NCBI GenBank assembly: GCA_050293315.1
Contig: JBNKMS010000012.1
Span: 124,001 to 188,000 of the forward strand
Length of the DNA stretch: 64,000 nt
Direction: 5' to 3'
DNA from: CBFDBF01 sp050293315
GTDB lineage: Bacteria > Pseudomonadota > Gammaproteobacteria > Chromatiales > Chromatiaceae
Part shown: positions 51,654 to 61,748 of the stretch, piece by piece
How the letters are laid out: each line of letters starts with the position of its first letter
How positions within the stretch are numbered: position 1 is the stretch's first letter
Program-made: the position numbers and the translations under genes
Notes under the pieces: model-generated
Told to the model about the DNA's origin: nothing
Databases searched by the model: none
The model's input: the letters and a program-made list of their open reading frames with translations, nothing else

Positions 51654-51706
51654 AACAGGCCTCTTGCGCTTAGATGTATTTTATTTAAACGGTGCCGGAG
51701 CCAGAC

Positions 51707-53065
51707 CTACTCTCCGGCGATAGTCATGGCCTCGATCAGCCAGGAGCCGGTGCGAATGCTGTAGCGCTGGTCTATATCACTGCCTACGGCCAATAGTTGT
51801 TGAAACATCTGCCCTAGATTTCCAGCGATTGTGATCTCCTGTACCGGGTATTGGATCTCTCCGTTCTCTACCCAGAAACCGGCTGCCCCGCGTGAATAGT
51901 CGCCGGTTACCATATTAATGCCGTGGCCCATAAGTTCCGTAACCAGTAGCCCTCTATCCATTTTCTTTAACAGTTCGGGTAGGGTATGCCCCCCGTGCTC
52001 AATGGTGAGGTTACGCACTCCGCCGGCGTTACCGGTGGTCTGCATCCCCAGTTTGCGGGCGGAGTAGCTGCTGAGGGCATAGCCTTGGAGTATACCCTGA
52101 CTCACGATGTCTCGTGCCTTGGTGGCCACCCCCTCCGCGTCAAAGGGGGCGCTGGCAAGCCCACGCGGCAACAGGGGGTCTTCGTGGATGCGCACAAAAT
52201 CAGGAAATATCTGTTGGCCCAGTTGGTCCAGGAGAAAGGATGAGCGGCGATATAGAGCACTGCCGCTGATAGCCCTGATCAGATTGCGTAACAGGCTGGC
52301 GGCGACCTCTGCCTGAAAAATTACCGGTGCCCTGCAGGTGCCGATTTTGCGTGCACCGAGGCGCGCCAGGGTGCGTTCGGCTGCATGTGTCCCCACGACG
52401 GCCGGGGGTTCAAGATCGGCAGCCGACCGCCCCAGCGTGTACCAGTGGTCACGCTGCATTGCGCCGTCCTGTTGGCCGATGACACTACAGCTGATGCTGT
52501 GGTGGCTACTGGGGTAGCTGCCGATAAAGCCGTGGCTGTTGCCGTAGACGTGTAGCCCGCTATGGCTGTTGATAGTGGCCCCTTCGGAGTTGCATATGCG
52601 CGAGTCCAGAGCGCGCGCTGCAGACTCACACTCCTGACCCAGCTGTATTGCCTCTGGTGCATCGAGTGCCCAGGGGTGATAGAGATCGAGGGCAGGGATC
52701 TGCTGCGCCATAAGCTCTGCATCAGCCAGCCCGGCGTACTCATCTTCGTCGGTATAGCGGGCGATATCACAGGCCGCTCTGACACTCTCCTTCAGCGCTG
52801 CCGGGCTGAGATCCGAGATGCTTGCAGAGCCTTTACGTTGTCCAAAATAGACACTGATCCCCAGGCTGTTATCACGGTTGTATTCAATAGTCTCGACCTC
52901 GCCCATGCGGACGGTAACAGAGAGGCCGGTATCACTATTAACGCCAGCGGCAGCGGCACTGGCTCCCCGGCGTTTGGCCTCACCCAGTAGCTGCGCGATG
53001 ATCTGCTCCAGCTCTGCCTGGCGCTGCTCTATGTTCTCTGTTGTTGTCGTTGTTTGGTCGTTCAC
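51707..53065 (-). CDS. pmbA: PmbA/TldE protease subunit
   Basis: The non-catalytic partner of the TldD-TldE heterodimeric metalloprotease, which processes modified peptides and antitoxins in characterised systems. The 452-residue protein has the TldD/PmbA fold features (RMGEVETIEYNRDNSLGISVYFG; AVGSDIDQRYSIRTGSWLIEAM) and no HExxxH motif. GTG start overlaps the tldD stop (GTGA). Having both subunit genes adjacent is a compact arrangement; in E. coli they are apart. Confidence 0.93.
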   Translation of the reverse strand: MNDQTTTTTENIEQRQAELEQIIAQLLGEAKRRGASAAAAGVNSDTGLSVTVRMGEVETIEYNRDNSLGISVYFGQRKGSASISDLSPAALKESVRAACDIARYTDEDEYAGLADAELMAQQIPALDLYHPWALDAPEAIQLGQECESAARALDSRICNSEGATINSHSGLHVYGNSHGFIGSYPSSHHSISCSVIGQQDGAMQRDHWYTLGRSAADLEPPAVVGTHAAERTLARLGARKIGTCRAPVIFQAEVAASLLRNLIRAISGSALYRRSSFLLDQLGQQIFPDFVRIHEDPLLPRGLASAPFDAEGVATKARDIVSQGILQGYALSSYSARKLGMQTTGNAGGVRNLTIEHGGHTLPELLKKMDRGLLVTELMGHGINMVTGDYSRGAAGFWVENGEIQYPVQEITIAGNLGQMFQQLLAVGSDIDQRYSIRTGSWLIEAMTIAGE

Positions 53066-54504
53066 GCGCTGGTACCGCCTACGGTGAGTTCATCTATCTT
53101 CAGGGTCGGCTGACCCACTCCTACAGGAACACTCTGCCCATCTTTGCCGCAGACCCCAACACCTGTGTCCAGCTGCAGATCGTTGCCAACCATGCTTACA
53201 TGGGTCAGGACCTCGGGGCCGTTGCCGATAAGGGTGGCGCCCTTTACCGGGGCGGTTATCTTCCCATCCTCTATCAGATAGGCCTCACTGGCAGAGAAGA
53301 CAAATTTGCCGGAGGTGATATCTACCTGGCCGCCACCGAAATTTACCGCATAGAGCCCTCGTTTGACTGAACGGATGATCTCTTCTGGTTGGTGCTTACC
53401 CGGCAGCATATAGGTATTGCTCATACGCGGCAGTGGCAGATGGGCGTAGGATTCTCGCCGTCCGTTACCGGTTGGCTCCATTCCCATAAGGCGGGCACTG
53501 AGACGATCATGCATAAATCCCTTCAGAATACCGTTCTCAATTAACACCGTATTCTGTCCCGGTGTACCCTCATCATCTATGGTGAGGGAGCCGCGGCGAC
53601 CAGGCAGAGTGCCGTCATCTACCACCGTACAGCCCTCTGCTGCAACCCTTTCACCCAGCCGGCCGGCAAATGCCGAGGTCCCCTTGCGAATAAAGTCGCC
53701 CTCCAGGCCGTGTCCGATCGCCTCATGCAGCAGGATGCCTGGCCAGCCCGGGCCCAATACCACCGGCATACTCCCGGCCGGTGCCGCCACCGCTTCAAGA
53801 GTGAGCAGTGCCTGTCGCGCCGCCTCGCGGGCGTAGTTGAGGGCGTGTTCTTGCTGCATAAAAAACTGGAGTCCCTGGCGTGACCCGCCGCCGGCAGAGC
53901 CCTGTTCACGTCGGCCGTTCTGTTCAGCGATAACCTGTACATTACAGCGTATGAGGGGGCGAATGTCTCCGTGCAGAGAGCCATCGGCCGCAGCTATAAG
54001 GATGATATCCTGGACCGCTACCAATCCGATGTTAACCTGTGTGATTCTGGGGTCCTGGGCCCGGGCCTCCGCATCAAGGCTCTGCAACAGGGCGATCTTC
54101 TCCTCTACTGACATGGTCTCCAGAGGGTTGATGGGATCGTATAGCCGTTTGTAGGCCGCCGCGTGTTTGATTCTAACAACCCCCTGGCCACCGCTGCGAG
54201 AGATGGAACGGGCCGCCCGGGCCGCTTCTAGCAGGGCGGGTAGACGTAGCTCATCGGTGTAGGCGAAACCACTCTTTTCGCCACTAACGATACGGATCCC
54301 CACCCCCTGCTCTATGTTATGCGAACCCTCCTTTACAATTCCATCCTCCAGCACCCATGACTCTGCCCGGCTGCTCTGAAAAAAGGCGTCAGCCGCATCG
54401 ATACCTTGACCCGACAGCTGGTTTAGCAGTCGGTTCAGGTCGTTATCATGTAGCTCTGCCGGTGCAAGGATGGCACTGCGCGCTATATCCAGGTGGGTTG
54501 ACAT
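53062..54504 (-). CDS. tldD: metalloprotease TldD
   Basis: The zinc-bearing subunit of the TldD-TldE protease. The motif HEAIGH lies at residues 260-265, with the third Cys/His ligand expected in the C-terminal third. Also visible are GVGIRIVSGEKSGFAYTD and GVGVCGKDGQSVPVGVGQPTLKI at the end. At 480 residues it is standard. The neighbourhood tldD, nitrilase, yhdP, rng, maf follows the order seen in many gammaproteobacteria. Confidence 0.96.
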   Translation of the reverse strand: MSTHLDIARSAILAPAELHDNDLNRLLNQLSGQGIDAADAFFQSSRAESWVLEDGIVKEGSHNIEQGVGIRIVSGEKSGFAYTDELRLPALLEAARAARSISRSGGQGVVRIKHAAAYKRLYDPINPLETMSVEEKIALLQSLDAEARAQDPRITQVNIGLVAVQDIILIAAADGSLHGDIRPLIRCNVQVIAEQNGRREQGSAGGGSRQGLQFFMQQEHALNYAREAARQALLTLEAVAAPAGSMPVVLGPGWPGILLHEAIGHGLEGDFIRKGTSAFAGRLGERVAAEGCTVVDDGTLPGRRGSLTIDDEGTPGQNTVLIENGILKGFMHDRLSARLMGMEPTGNGRRESYAHLPLPRMSNTYMLPGKHQPEEIIRSVKRGLYAVNFGGGQVDITSGKFVFSASEAYLIEDGKITAPVKGATLIGNGPEVLTHVSMVGNDLQLDTGVGVCGKDGQSVPVGVGQPTLKIDELTVGGTSA

Positions 54505-54543
54505 TTAATTAGACTCTCTTGCTTTAGGTCTGCGTTGGGATTA

Positions 54544-55374
54544 TCACACACCACTTAACTGTCTATGTTGCAGGGCTGGGAAGGTCCTGCGGGTGCTGGC
54601 CAGATGCTGCAGATCAAGTTCGGCAATAACAAAGCCACTACCCTGTGGCCGCTCATCCAGGACACTCCCCCATGGATTTACTATCATACTGTGGCCATGG
54701 GTCTCGCGGCCGCTGACATGGAATCCACCCTGCGCTGAGGCTGCAATGTAGGCGAGGTTCTCAATGGCGCGGGCGCGCACAAGCGTTTCCCAGTGTGCCT
54801 TGCCGGTGTTAGCGGTAAAGGCCGCCGGCAGACAGATGAGCTCTGCTCCCATGTCTGCCATCTTGCGGAACATCTCCGGAAACCGCAGATCGTAGCAAAC
54901 CGCCATCCCCAGGCGTCCAAATGGTGAGTCAATTACCACCACCTCTTTTCCGGACTCGATGATCTTGGACTCTGCGTAGGTCTCATTTGTATCCGGCAGA
55001 TGGACATCAAATAGATGGATCTTGTCGTAACGTGCAACCTGCTCTCCTGCGGCATTAAATACCAGGCAGGCGGCGCTGATCTTGTCCGGGGCCGGGGCCA
55101 CCAATGGTATGGTGCCGCCGACCAGCCAGATAGAGTGGCGGCTGGCCAGCTTGCTGAGAAATTGCTGCAGTGGCCCCTCTCCTACTTTCTCGCGTATCTT
55201 GCACAACTCGCGGTCTTCCTTGCCCAGAAAGGCAAAATTTTCAGGCAGCACCACCAGTTCAGCACCGGCAGCTACCGCTGCTGACAGCAGTTTTTCCACC
55301 TCCAGCAGGTTGGCTTCAATGTTTGATCCCGATGCCATCTGGATGGCTGCTATTCTTTTCTTTTGCTGCGTCAT
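54544..55374 (-). CDS. carbon-nitrogen hydrolase of the nitrilase superfamily
   Basis: A 276-residue amidase with the Glu-Lys-Cys catalytic triad: Glu in LPENFAFLG, Lys in YDKIHLFDVHLP, and Cys in AVCYDLRFPEMF. The closest known class is the Nit1-type / deaminated-glutathione amidase group, which often sits between tldD and yhdP; substrate is inferred only from family. Confidence 0.9.
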   Translation of the reverse strand: MTQQKKRIAAIQMASGSNIEANLLEVEKLLSAAVAAGAELVVLPENFAFLGKEDRELCKIREKVGEGPLQQFLSKLASRHSIWLVGGTIPLVAPAPDKISAACLVFNAAGEQVARYDKIHLFDVHLPDTNETYAESKIIESGKEVVVIDSPFGRLGMAVCYDLRFPEMFRKMADMGAELICLPAAFTANTGKAHWETLVRARAIENLAYIAASAQGGFHVSGRETHGHSMIVNPWGSVLDERPQGSGFVIAELDLQHLASTRRTFPALQHRQLSGV

Positions 55375-55461
55375 GCGTACTCTTTCAAGTTATCAAATTT
55401 TAAAGCGGTGCAGGATAGCACTCCATAAATAGAAAAACTAATGGGGTCTTATGTGGAATCT

Positions 55462-58400
55462 TCAATTGTTGAAGAGGGGATTCTCCCAGGTTTCGTTCTT
55501 TGCCTTAGGCGGTGACTGACGCTGCCTGTTCGTTGTATCAGGCTCGGTTGGCTGCCCCTCGAGTTTAGAGAGGCCGATAGTGAAATCCTGTTTTTGCGGG
55601 ATGATAGTCGGGTTGTCCCAGGAGCCGGTTATGGTGTAGACCTTGTCATTGGCCTGATCAACCTTTTTCCCAACAACCTTTTGCGCCAGGTAAAGGGCGG
55701 CTCCAACCACAGGACCGCCGGTGATAGCGCCAATCACCGGCAGGGAGCCGGTTATCTTTGGGGTGATGGTTGCCACTTGGTCGAAGTCTCTGTCAACCAG
55801 ACCGATGCGGCCGAGTATTTCTATATCAGCAGATGGTCCTTCGAGGCGCAGGTCATTGGTATAGGCATCGCCATCATCCAGTCTAAAGGACCCATCTATC
55901 AGGTCAAAACTGAGCCCCTTCTTAAATAGGTCACTAAAATCGAGTGTAAGGCGGCGCTGGAGTGCGCCTAGATTGAGTAGACCAAATGCCCGGCCCATAC
56001 CTGGATTAACCTCAAGTATACGCCCCTTGCCCAGACGCATGTCCAGCTTGCCGTGTAGGTCTGTACTGCTGAACTGACGCGGGTTGCCACTCCAGCGGAG
56101 AGAGGCATCCATCTTTACCGGCGCCCCTTCAATAGAGGGTGCAAACCCGAGGTGCTTTAGCAGCTTGCCAAGAGATTCTCCCCGCATATGCATATCGATA
56201 GCGGTCTGGGGTCTGTCATTAAACATTATCCATTCCCCATGGGCCGATAGGTTGAGCCGCTCTGAGTTGAGGGCGATCGTTTTCAGCTCCAGGCCGTCCT
56301 TGACATGCTTGGCGAGCAGTTCCAGCAGGCCATAATTGCGTCCATTAATGGTGGTCTTTTTGCTGCGCAGGTCTAGACTTGGCAGGGTACGGGGGTCGGC
56401 CCAGAGTGAGGCGCTCTTGTCTTCCAGGTCGTCTGGATCAAAGGCAAGGTCGATGCGGTCAAAGCGCGCCACGATCGGCCCATACCGCAGTGGTACGGGC
56501 ACCTCAAATCTTCCATCCATGCTCTTGCTACTGATACGACCGCCGAAGCTCGATTTAGTGCTGGAGAGATTCAGGACGGCATTATCCAACGTGGTATCTG
56601 CGTATCGAAGCTTTGATATTCTAAAGTTGGTGGTCACAATTGGGGGTAGTTCGGTTTCCGCAGAATCCGCCACTTTTAACCAAGGGGTTAGGTTTAGGCT
56701 GTTCAGTCTGCCTCGTATCTGTAGGACATCTTTGTTTGGCAGTATGGCTGCACCACTGCTGAAGGTTACACCGCCTCGCACTAGCTTGGTCTTGGGACCG
56801 CTCCTGTCCAGCAGCAACACGGCTTCACCGGCATCGCTATAACTAATCTTTACTTGCCGTTGCTTGGCGGTGGTGAGCTCAGCTTCAAGTTGCAACTGGC
56901 GCTCACTCTCCTCCGTTTTGCCGAAGGGGCGGGGCTGATCGATATGTATCCCCTTAAGGTTGGAGGTGAGCCGTAAGATTGGCGGCAACTCTTTCTCTTT
57001 ATCGCTACGGGGGGGTAGATCCAGCTGCATCTGCCAGGATGTACTTCCCTGCAACTCCTCTATGTAGTTGCCTGGGAACTGTTGTGCCAAGGTGTTGCTG
57101 GAGAGAGTGACATCCCCGCTGATCCGGGTTGCACCGCTGTCACTTACCGGGGTTACCGTTGCAGTTAGCGTTTGTCCCAACAGCTTGCCTTGTAGATTAT
57201 CCGAGCGGACGCCGGATTCACTCAACTTCAGGTCGCCACTAATGTTGGTTATGGGTAGTTGCCACTCCTGGATGAACAGGCCGGAGTCGCTGAACGTCAG
57301 CTGCCCATCAAGCTTGAACTGCCCGCTTTTTATAGGGATGGTCAGGTCCAGTTCCAGGTCGGCATCGCCATCGGCCTTGACCGCTGCAGCCAGGGTACTA
57401 AAGCGCTCAGACAAAGGTGATTCGCTGAGGATGCGGAGCCCATCGTGAAGCGGCCCGGTTACCTTGCCGTTAAGCAGGAACGGAGAGGCCTTTGACAGGT
57501 GCTCAATTCGACCGTGAATATTGTGTAGATCGCTGGATAGTATCTTGCCCGACTCCACCCAGGCATCGAAATGATTATTTAAAAAACGGACCTCGGCGGT
57601 CAGGTCTTCTGATCGAGGCCATTGCGGCCAGTAGTCCAGGATCATATTTTCGACCCCAAACAGTACCTCAAAGCGGCCGCGGTTGTTGTCCTCGAAGGGA
57701 AAACTCCGCACCGGTCCCTGGAAGATGCAGCTACCGCTTACCACATCACCGCTTACCAGACTGCGATCAAGCCACGCAACTACGGCGTCCGGCATGATGG
57801 TAACGGGCAGATAGCGTGAGGTGGTGCTGGCGTCGCCATCATGGAAGTCTGTCTGGAGATCCAGCAGCAGCGACTCTGCAGGATCATGGGGGATATCTAT
57901 ACGCAGTCTGGTGCGTGATTTTATATCCTGGTTGACAGCATGTATCTCTTTGGATTCAATCCTCCACCCTTGTTGCGGCAGTCGCTCCCAGCGCAGTAGG
58001 CCACTGAGCTCATCCAGTTTCAGCATATCTCTAAACAGCTGGGGAAAGGCGGCAGAGACCCCTCTTCCTTGCAATTTTAGCTCCCCTTGATCTTGGTTTA
58101 GCCAGAAACTGGCATCCAGGTTTTTTACCCCGGGAACCTTTTTCCAAGGATTGGTGAAGAGTCGGCTCACTCGACCGCGGGCGCCCCAGGTGGGGCCGTT
58201 AGGGGTCTCATCAAACCGGAACTGTAGCGCGTGCAGGTTGGCCTGCGGTTTTAAGGTGATTAGCGCCTGGTCAATATCCATCTCCGGCAGGGGGAACATT
58301 CCGATGATCGTCAATACATCCTCAACCTGCAGAAAATCGATACCGGAACGGATGTGGAGTAGTCCGGCCTGGTCATATCTGGTGACCAGACTCATACTGG

Positions 58401-59394
58401 ACGCAGGCCACTGCTGTCCATGATGCGCCAGCTTGATATCATTAATGTCCAGCTGCCAGCCATTATCGTTACGTTGCCATTTGAGTTGCCCGCCGAGTTC
58501 ATCCAGCTCCAGCTGGCGTGGTCTGCCGTTAGCGTCTAACTGGTCGCTGAGGAGCTTTAGTTGACGCCAGTTGACACCACCCTGCAAGGTGGTCATATAC
58601 CCTCTATCCCAACGGCTCCACAGCTCAATGTAGGCATCGCCACTCATGCTATAGCCGGCGGGGATCCTGCTGGCCAGTATTTTCTCCATTGCCAACTTGT
58701 TACCACGCAGGAAGAAGTCACCCGACCAACCACCGGGGCGATGGAACTCGCCGGTGACATCGGCGGCCAGTGTCATCCGCGCCTCGTTGCTGCCCGGCAG
58801 GCTTAGTACGACATCCAGTTGATGCCGATCCTGATCGTTAGTGAGGGTAACGTCCACATCGGTGAAGCGTAGTGGCTCCGCTCCAATTGCCTGGTTTTCC
58901 CATATTAGCTCGCCCTGCTTCAGGGAGATGCGGTAGGGGAGGGAGAAGATGGTGTCATCTTTCTGGTTGTCTAGGCCGAGATCCTCCAGGCCGGATACCA
59001 CGATCGACCCATCTGAGCGGCGCTTGATCAGCAGATGCACCCCATAGACGGTGATCTCGCGCGGGGTGAGCTTACCACTTCTCAGGGTATCCAGGATGCC
59101 GATACCCACTCGTATCTCTGTGAGCCGTAGCGCTGCTAGACTGCTCTCAGGATCTGCCAGGTGGATGCCCTCCAGCACCAATTCTGGGCCAAAGCCGCGC
59201 CACTGAGCGGACAGTTTTGTGATCTCCACCGGTTGTCCCAGCATATCGCTTGCCAGCTGCTGCACGTCCTCACGATAGCCCTCTGCCAGCGGCAGCAGTA
59301 GGCGTGCCACAACAGTAGCAATACCACCCAGGATGATGAGTAGAATCAGAATGGGCCTGATTTTGGCCGCGATAGGTCGTAGCAGGCGGATCAT
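55462..59394 (-). CDS. yhdP: YhdP-family AsmA-like envelope protein
   Basis: A 1310-residue protein with a single N-terminal membrane helix (about residues 13-33) and a very long periplasmic beta-rich domain ending in the DUF3971/AsmA_2-type C-terminal block (LTLDFSDLFKKGLSFDLIDGSFRL; PSADIEILGRIGL). AsmA-like proteins form hydrophobic grooves that bridge the inner and outer membranes to move phospholipids. Position between tldD and rng is conserved. Confidence 0.93.
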   Translation of the reverse strand: MIRLLRPIAAKIRPILILLIILGGIATVVARLLLPLAEGYREDVQQLASDMLGQPVEITKLSAQWRGFGPELVLEGIHLADPESSLAALRLTEIRVGIGILDTLRSGKLTPREITVYGVHLLIKRRSDGSIVVSGLEDLGLDNQKDDTIFSLPYRISLKQGELIWENQAIGAEPLRFTDVDVTLTNDQDRHQLDVVLSLPGSNEARMTLAADVTGEFHRPGGWSGDFFLRGNKLAMEKILASRIPAGYSMSGDAYIELWSRWDRGYMTTLQGGVNWRQLKLLSDQLDANGRPRQLELDELGGQLKWQRNDNGWQLDINDIKLAHHGQQWPASSMSLVTRYDQAGLLHIRSGIDFLQVEDVLTIIGMFPLPEMDIDQALITLKPQANLHALQFRFDETPNGPTWGARGRVSRLFTNPWKKVPGVKNLDASFWLNQDQGELKLQGRGVSAAFPQLFRDMLKLDELSGLLRWERLPQQGWRIESKEIHAVNQDIKSRTRLRIDIPHDPAESLLLDLQTDFHDGDASTTSRYLPVTIMPDAVVAWLDRSLVSGDVVSGSCIFQGPVRSFPFEDNNRGRFEVLFGVENMILDYWPQWPRSEDLTAEVRFLNNHFDAWVESGKILSSDLHNIHGRIEHLSKASPFLLNGKVTGPLHDGLRILSESPLSERFSTLAAAVKADGDADLELDLTIPIKSGQFKLDGQLTFSDSGLFIQEWQLPITNISGDLKLSESGVRSDNLQGKLLGQTLTATVTPVSDSGATRISGDVTLSSNTLAQQFPGNYIEELQGSTSWQMQLDLPPRSDKEKELPPILRLTSNLKGIHIDQPRPFGKTEESERQLQLEAELTTAKQRQVKISYSDAGEAVLLLDRSGPKTKLVRGGVTFSSGAAILPNKDVLQIRGRLNSLNLTPWLKVADSAETELPPIVTTNFRISKLRYADTTLDNAVLNLSSTKSSFGGRISSKSMDGRFEVPVPLRYGPIVARFDRIDLAFDPDDLEDKSASLWADPRTLPSLDLRSKKTTINGRNYGLLELLAKHVKDGLELKTIALNSERLNLSAHGEWIMFNDRPQTAIDMHMRGESLGKLLKHLGFAPSIEGAPVKMDASLRWSGNPRQFSSTDLHGKLDMRLGKGRILEVNPGMGRAFGLLNLGALQRRLTLDFSDLFKKGLSFDLIDGSFRLDDGDAYTNDLRLEGPSADIEILGRIGLVDRDFDQVATITPKITGSLPVIGAITGGPVVGAALYLAQKVVGKKVDQANDKVYTITGSWDNPTIIPQKQDFTIGLSKLEGQPTEPDTTNRQRQSPPKAKNETWENPLFNN

Positions 59395-59414
59395 GTGCTA
59401 ACTATTTTTAATCG

Positions 59415-60872
59415 TCATAACAGTACAATGTCATAATTCTCTTGAGTATAGAGGGCTTCTGCCTGTAGCTTTATTGTTTTACCGACCAGGCTTTCCAGAT
59501 CGGCCAGGCTGGCAGACTCTTCATCCAGTAGAAGCTCCACTACCTCCTGGGACGCCAGCACCAGCAGCGACTCCACATCAAATTGGCGGGCCTCTCTCAT
59601 GATCTCTCTAAAGATCTCGTAACAGGTGCTCTCCGCAGTCTTTAGGGAGCCGCGTCCATCACAGCAGGGGCACGGCTCACACAGAATATGCTCCAGGGAT
59701 TCGCGCGTGCGTTTGCGCGTCATCTCCACCAGGCCGAGGGACGAAACCTCAGTGATACAGCTTTTTGCCTGATCTCTGGCCAGGCACTTCTCGAGTGCCC
59801 GTAACACTTGGCGTCTATGCTCTGCATCCAGCATATCTATAAAGTCTATGATAATTATACCGCCAAGGTTGCGTAGCCGCAGTTGTCGGCAGATTGATTG
59901 GGCCGCTTCCAGGTTGGTCTTGAAGGTGGTTTCTTCCAGATTGCGGCGGCCAACAAAGGCCCCTGTATTCACATCGATCGTGGTCATGGCTTCGGTCTGA
60001 TCGATGATCAGATAGCCGCCTGATTTCAGCTCTACCTTGCGGGCTAGCGCCTTCTGGATCTCATCTTCGATCCCATAGAGATCAAAGATGGGGCGCTCCC
60101 CGGGGTAGTGTTCTATATTGGCAGTGGTGTCTGGGATTATCTTTTTGGCAAATTCAGCCGCCTGTTGCATGCACTCTTGTGAGTCTATACGGATCCGGTC
60201 AACCGCCGGTCCTACCAGGTCACGTATGGCGCGCATTGCCAGAGGTAGATCGGAGTGGATCTGCCCCGGCAGGCTGGCCGTTTTACGGCTCTCCTGGATA
60301 GAGTCCCATAGACGGGTGAGGAAACGCATGTCGGCCAGAAGGGTCTCTCGTTCCACCCCATTGGCCGCGGTCCTGGCGATAAAACTATTGCTACAGCCCA
60401 CCTCTTCACTACCGCTATCAATGATCTCGCGTAGTCGCTGTCGCTCCTCTTCACTCTCGATCTTCTGAGATACCCCCGCAGAATTAAGCGATGGCATGAA
60501 TACCAGGTAACGTGAGGGGATGGAGATATTGGTGGTCAGCCTAGCGCCTTTATTGCCAAGGGGGTTCTTAGTTACCTGGACAATGACCTCGCACCCTTCA
60601 CGCACAAGCACAGAGATATCTTCTGTTTGCTCGTCGCTGTGATTGGGATGGGCAATATCTGCAGCATGCAGAAAGGCCGACCGTTCAAGCCCTATGTCAA
60701 CAAAGGCGGCTTGCATCCCCGGAAGTACCCGACAGACCCTACCTTTATATATATTGCCAACCAGTCCATGGTTATTACTCCGCTCTATAATAATCTCCTG
60801 CAGCACACCACTCTCTACCAAGGCGACCCTGGTCTCCTGTGGGGTGATATTTATCAGGATCTCTTCACTCAT
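59415..60872 (-). CDS. rng: ribonuclease G
   Basis: An endoribonuclease maturing the 5' end of 16S rRNA and acting in mRNA decay. The 485-residue protein has an N-terminal S1-type RNA-binding domain (GNIYKGRVCRVLPGMQAAFVDIG in residues 40-62, quoted here only in part as motif GMQAAFVDIG), the catalytic DNase I-like subdomain with IIIIDFIDM, and the zinc-link CEPCPCCDGRG. It lacks the long C-terminal scaffold of RNase E. It lies 15 bp after maf. Confidence 0.96.
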   Translation of the reverse strand: MSEEILINITPQETRVALVESGVLQEIIIERSNNHGLVGNIYKGRVCRVLPGMQAAFVDIGLERSAFLHAADIAHPNHSDEQTEDISVLVREGCEVIVQVTKNPLGNKGARLTTNISIPSRYLVFMPSLNSAGVSQKIESEEERQRLREIIDSGSEEVGCSNSFIARTAANGVERETLLADMRFLTRLWDSIQESRKTASLPGQIHSDLPLAMRAIRDLVGPAVDRIRIDSQECMQQAAEFAKKIIPDTTANIEHYPGERPIFDLYGIEDEIQKALARKVELKSGGYLIIDQTEAMTTIDVNTGAFVGRRNLEETTFKTNLEAAQSICRQLRLRNLGGIIIIDFIDMLDAEHRRQVLRALEKCLARDQAKSCITEVSSLGLVEMTRKRTRESLEHILCEPCPCCDGRGSLKTAESTCYEIFREIMREARQFDVESLLVLASQEVVELLLDEESASLADLESLVGKTIKLQAEALYTQENYDIVLL

Positions 60873-60886
60873 CGGCTAGTGCTCAT

Positions 60887-61486
60887 CTATAGGTTGTGTC
60901 GGCTCAGTAGGTCTAAAGACCCAAGCCCTGCTCTACACAACAGCTCAGCTGTAGCAAACAGCGGCAGGCCTATCACCCCGGAGAAGCTTCCCTCCAGGCG
61001 AGAGACGAACAGGGCGCCCAGACCCTGAATTGCATATCCGCCTGCCTTATCTGCCGGTTCACCGCTCAACCAGTAGGCCTCGGCCTCGGCCTCTGTTATC
61101 GGGCGGAAGGTTACCCGGCTGACACTGAGACGGCTCTCCATCTCATCACTGGCTAGTGCCACCCCGCTGAACACCTCGTGGTCACGCCCGGAGAGTCGTG
61201 TCAACATGGCCACAGCATCGGCGCGGTCGGCCGGCTTGCCGAGGATCTCGCCATCTATCACCACCGCAGTATCAGCCGCCAACACCGGCTGTGTACGCTG
61301 TTGTATAATAGCGCGTCCCGCCGCCGCCTTCTCCAGCGCCAGCCGTACCACATAATCTGCTGGAGACTCATCTGCCAAAACTGATTCATCGATATTTACG
61401 GCAACCACCTCATGAGTGACACCAATCTGTGAGAGGAGTTCACTACGCCGGGGCGAGCGGGAGGCTAGATATAGTTGTGGCTGCAT
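60887..61486 (-). CDS. maf: Maf-family nucleotide pyrophosphatase (YhdE-like)
   Basis: A house-cleaning pyrophosphatase that hydrolyses dTTP/UTP or modified nucleotides. The 199-residue product opens with LASRSPRRSELLSQIG, then VLAADTAVVIDGEILGKP with the catalytic Asp, and ends with VIGLPLFATAELL. It forms an operon with rng and yhdP, as in E. coli. Confidence 0.95.
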   Translation of the reverse strand: MQPQLYLASRSPRRSELLSQIGVTHEVVAVNIDESVLADESPADYVVRLALEKAAAGRAIIQQRTQPVLAADTAVVIDGEILGKPADRADAVAMLTRLSGRDHEVFSGVALASDEMESRLSVSRVTFRPITEAEAEAYWLSGEPADKAGGYAIQGLGALFVSRLEGSFSGVIGLPLFATAELLCRAGLGSLDLLSRHNL

Positions 61487-61561
61487 ATTCCGGGATGTTT
61501 ATTAACAGTAATCGGATTATATGTGATTTTTCAAAAAGATGAGAGAAACTCTTCATCTCCT

Positions 61562-61582
61562 CCTCACTAGTGGGGAGGCCTG
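61562..61582. repeat. near-palindrome flanking the dispersed repeat
   Basis: CTCCTC-ACTAGT-GGGGAG is almost perfectly self-complementary around ACTAGT. A related ACTAG segment precedes the other copy of the 26-bp repeat, so this may be part of one repeat family. Confidence 0.4.
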
Positions 61583-61588
61583 CAAGGA

Positions 61589-61614
61589 AGTAGGCGAGGG
61601 GCGTGAGCAGGGAG
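61589..61614 (+). repeat. dispersed 26-bp repeat, copy 2
   Basis: Matches the copy at 33765-33790 in 25 of 26 positions (one G to A change). It lies in the 262-bp gap between maf and rlmH, which otherwise shows only small hairpins (for example CCTCTG/CAGAGG near 61630-61655). Confidence 0.6.
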
Positions 61615-61748
61615 CGGAAGCTTAGCGACCTCTGCGTTATTTGCCAGAGGCTAATTAGTGCATCTGGTAATCGTTTGCCATAGAGCTTTCCATGGGTTTG
61701 TATCAAACTATTGACGCAGCGGCGTGTAGGGTCAGCTGTAGACCAGCA

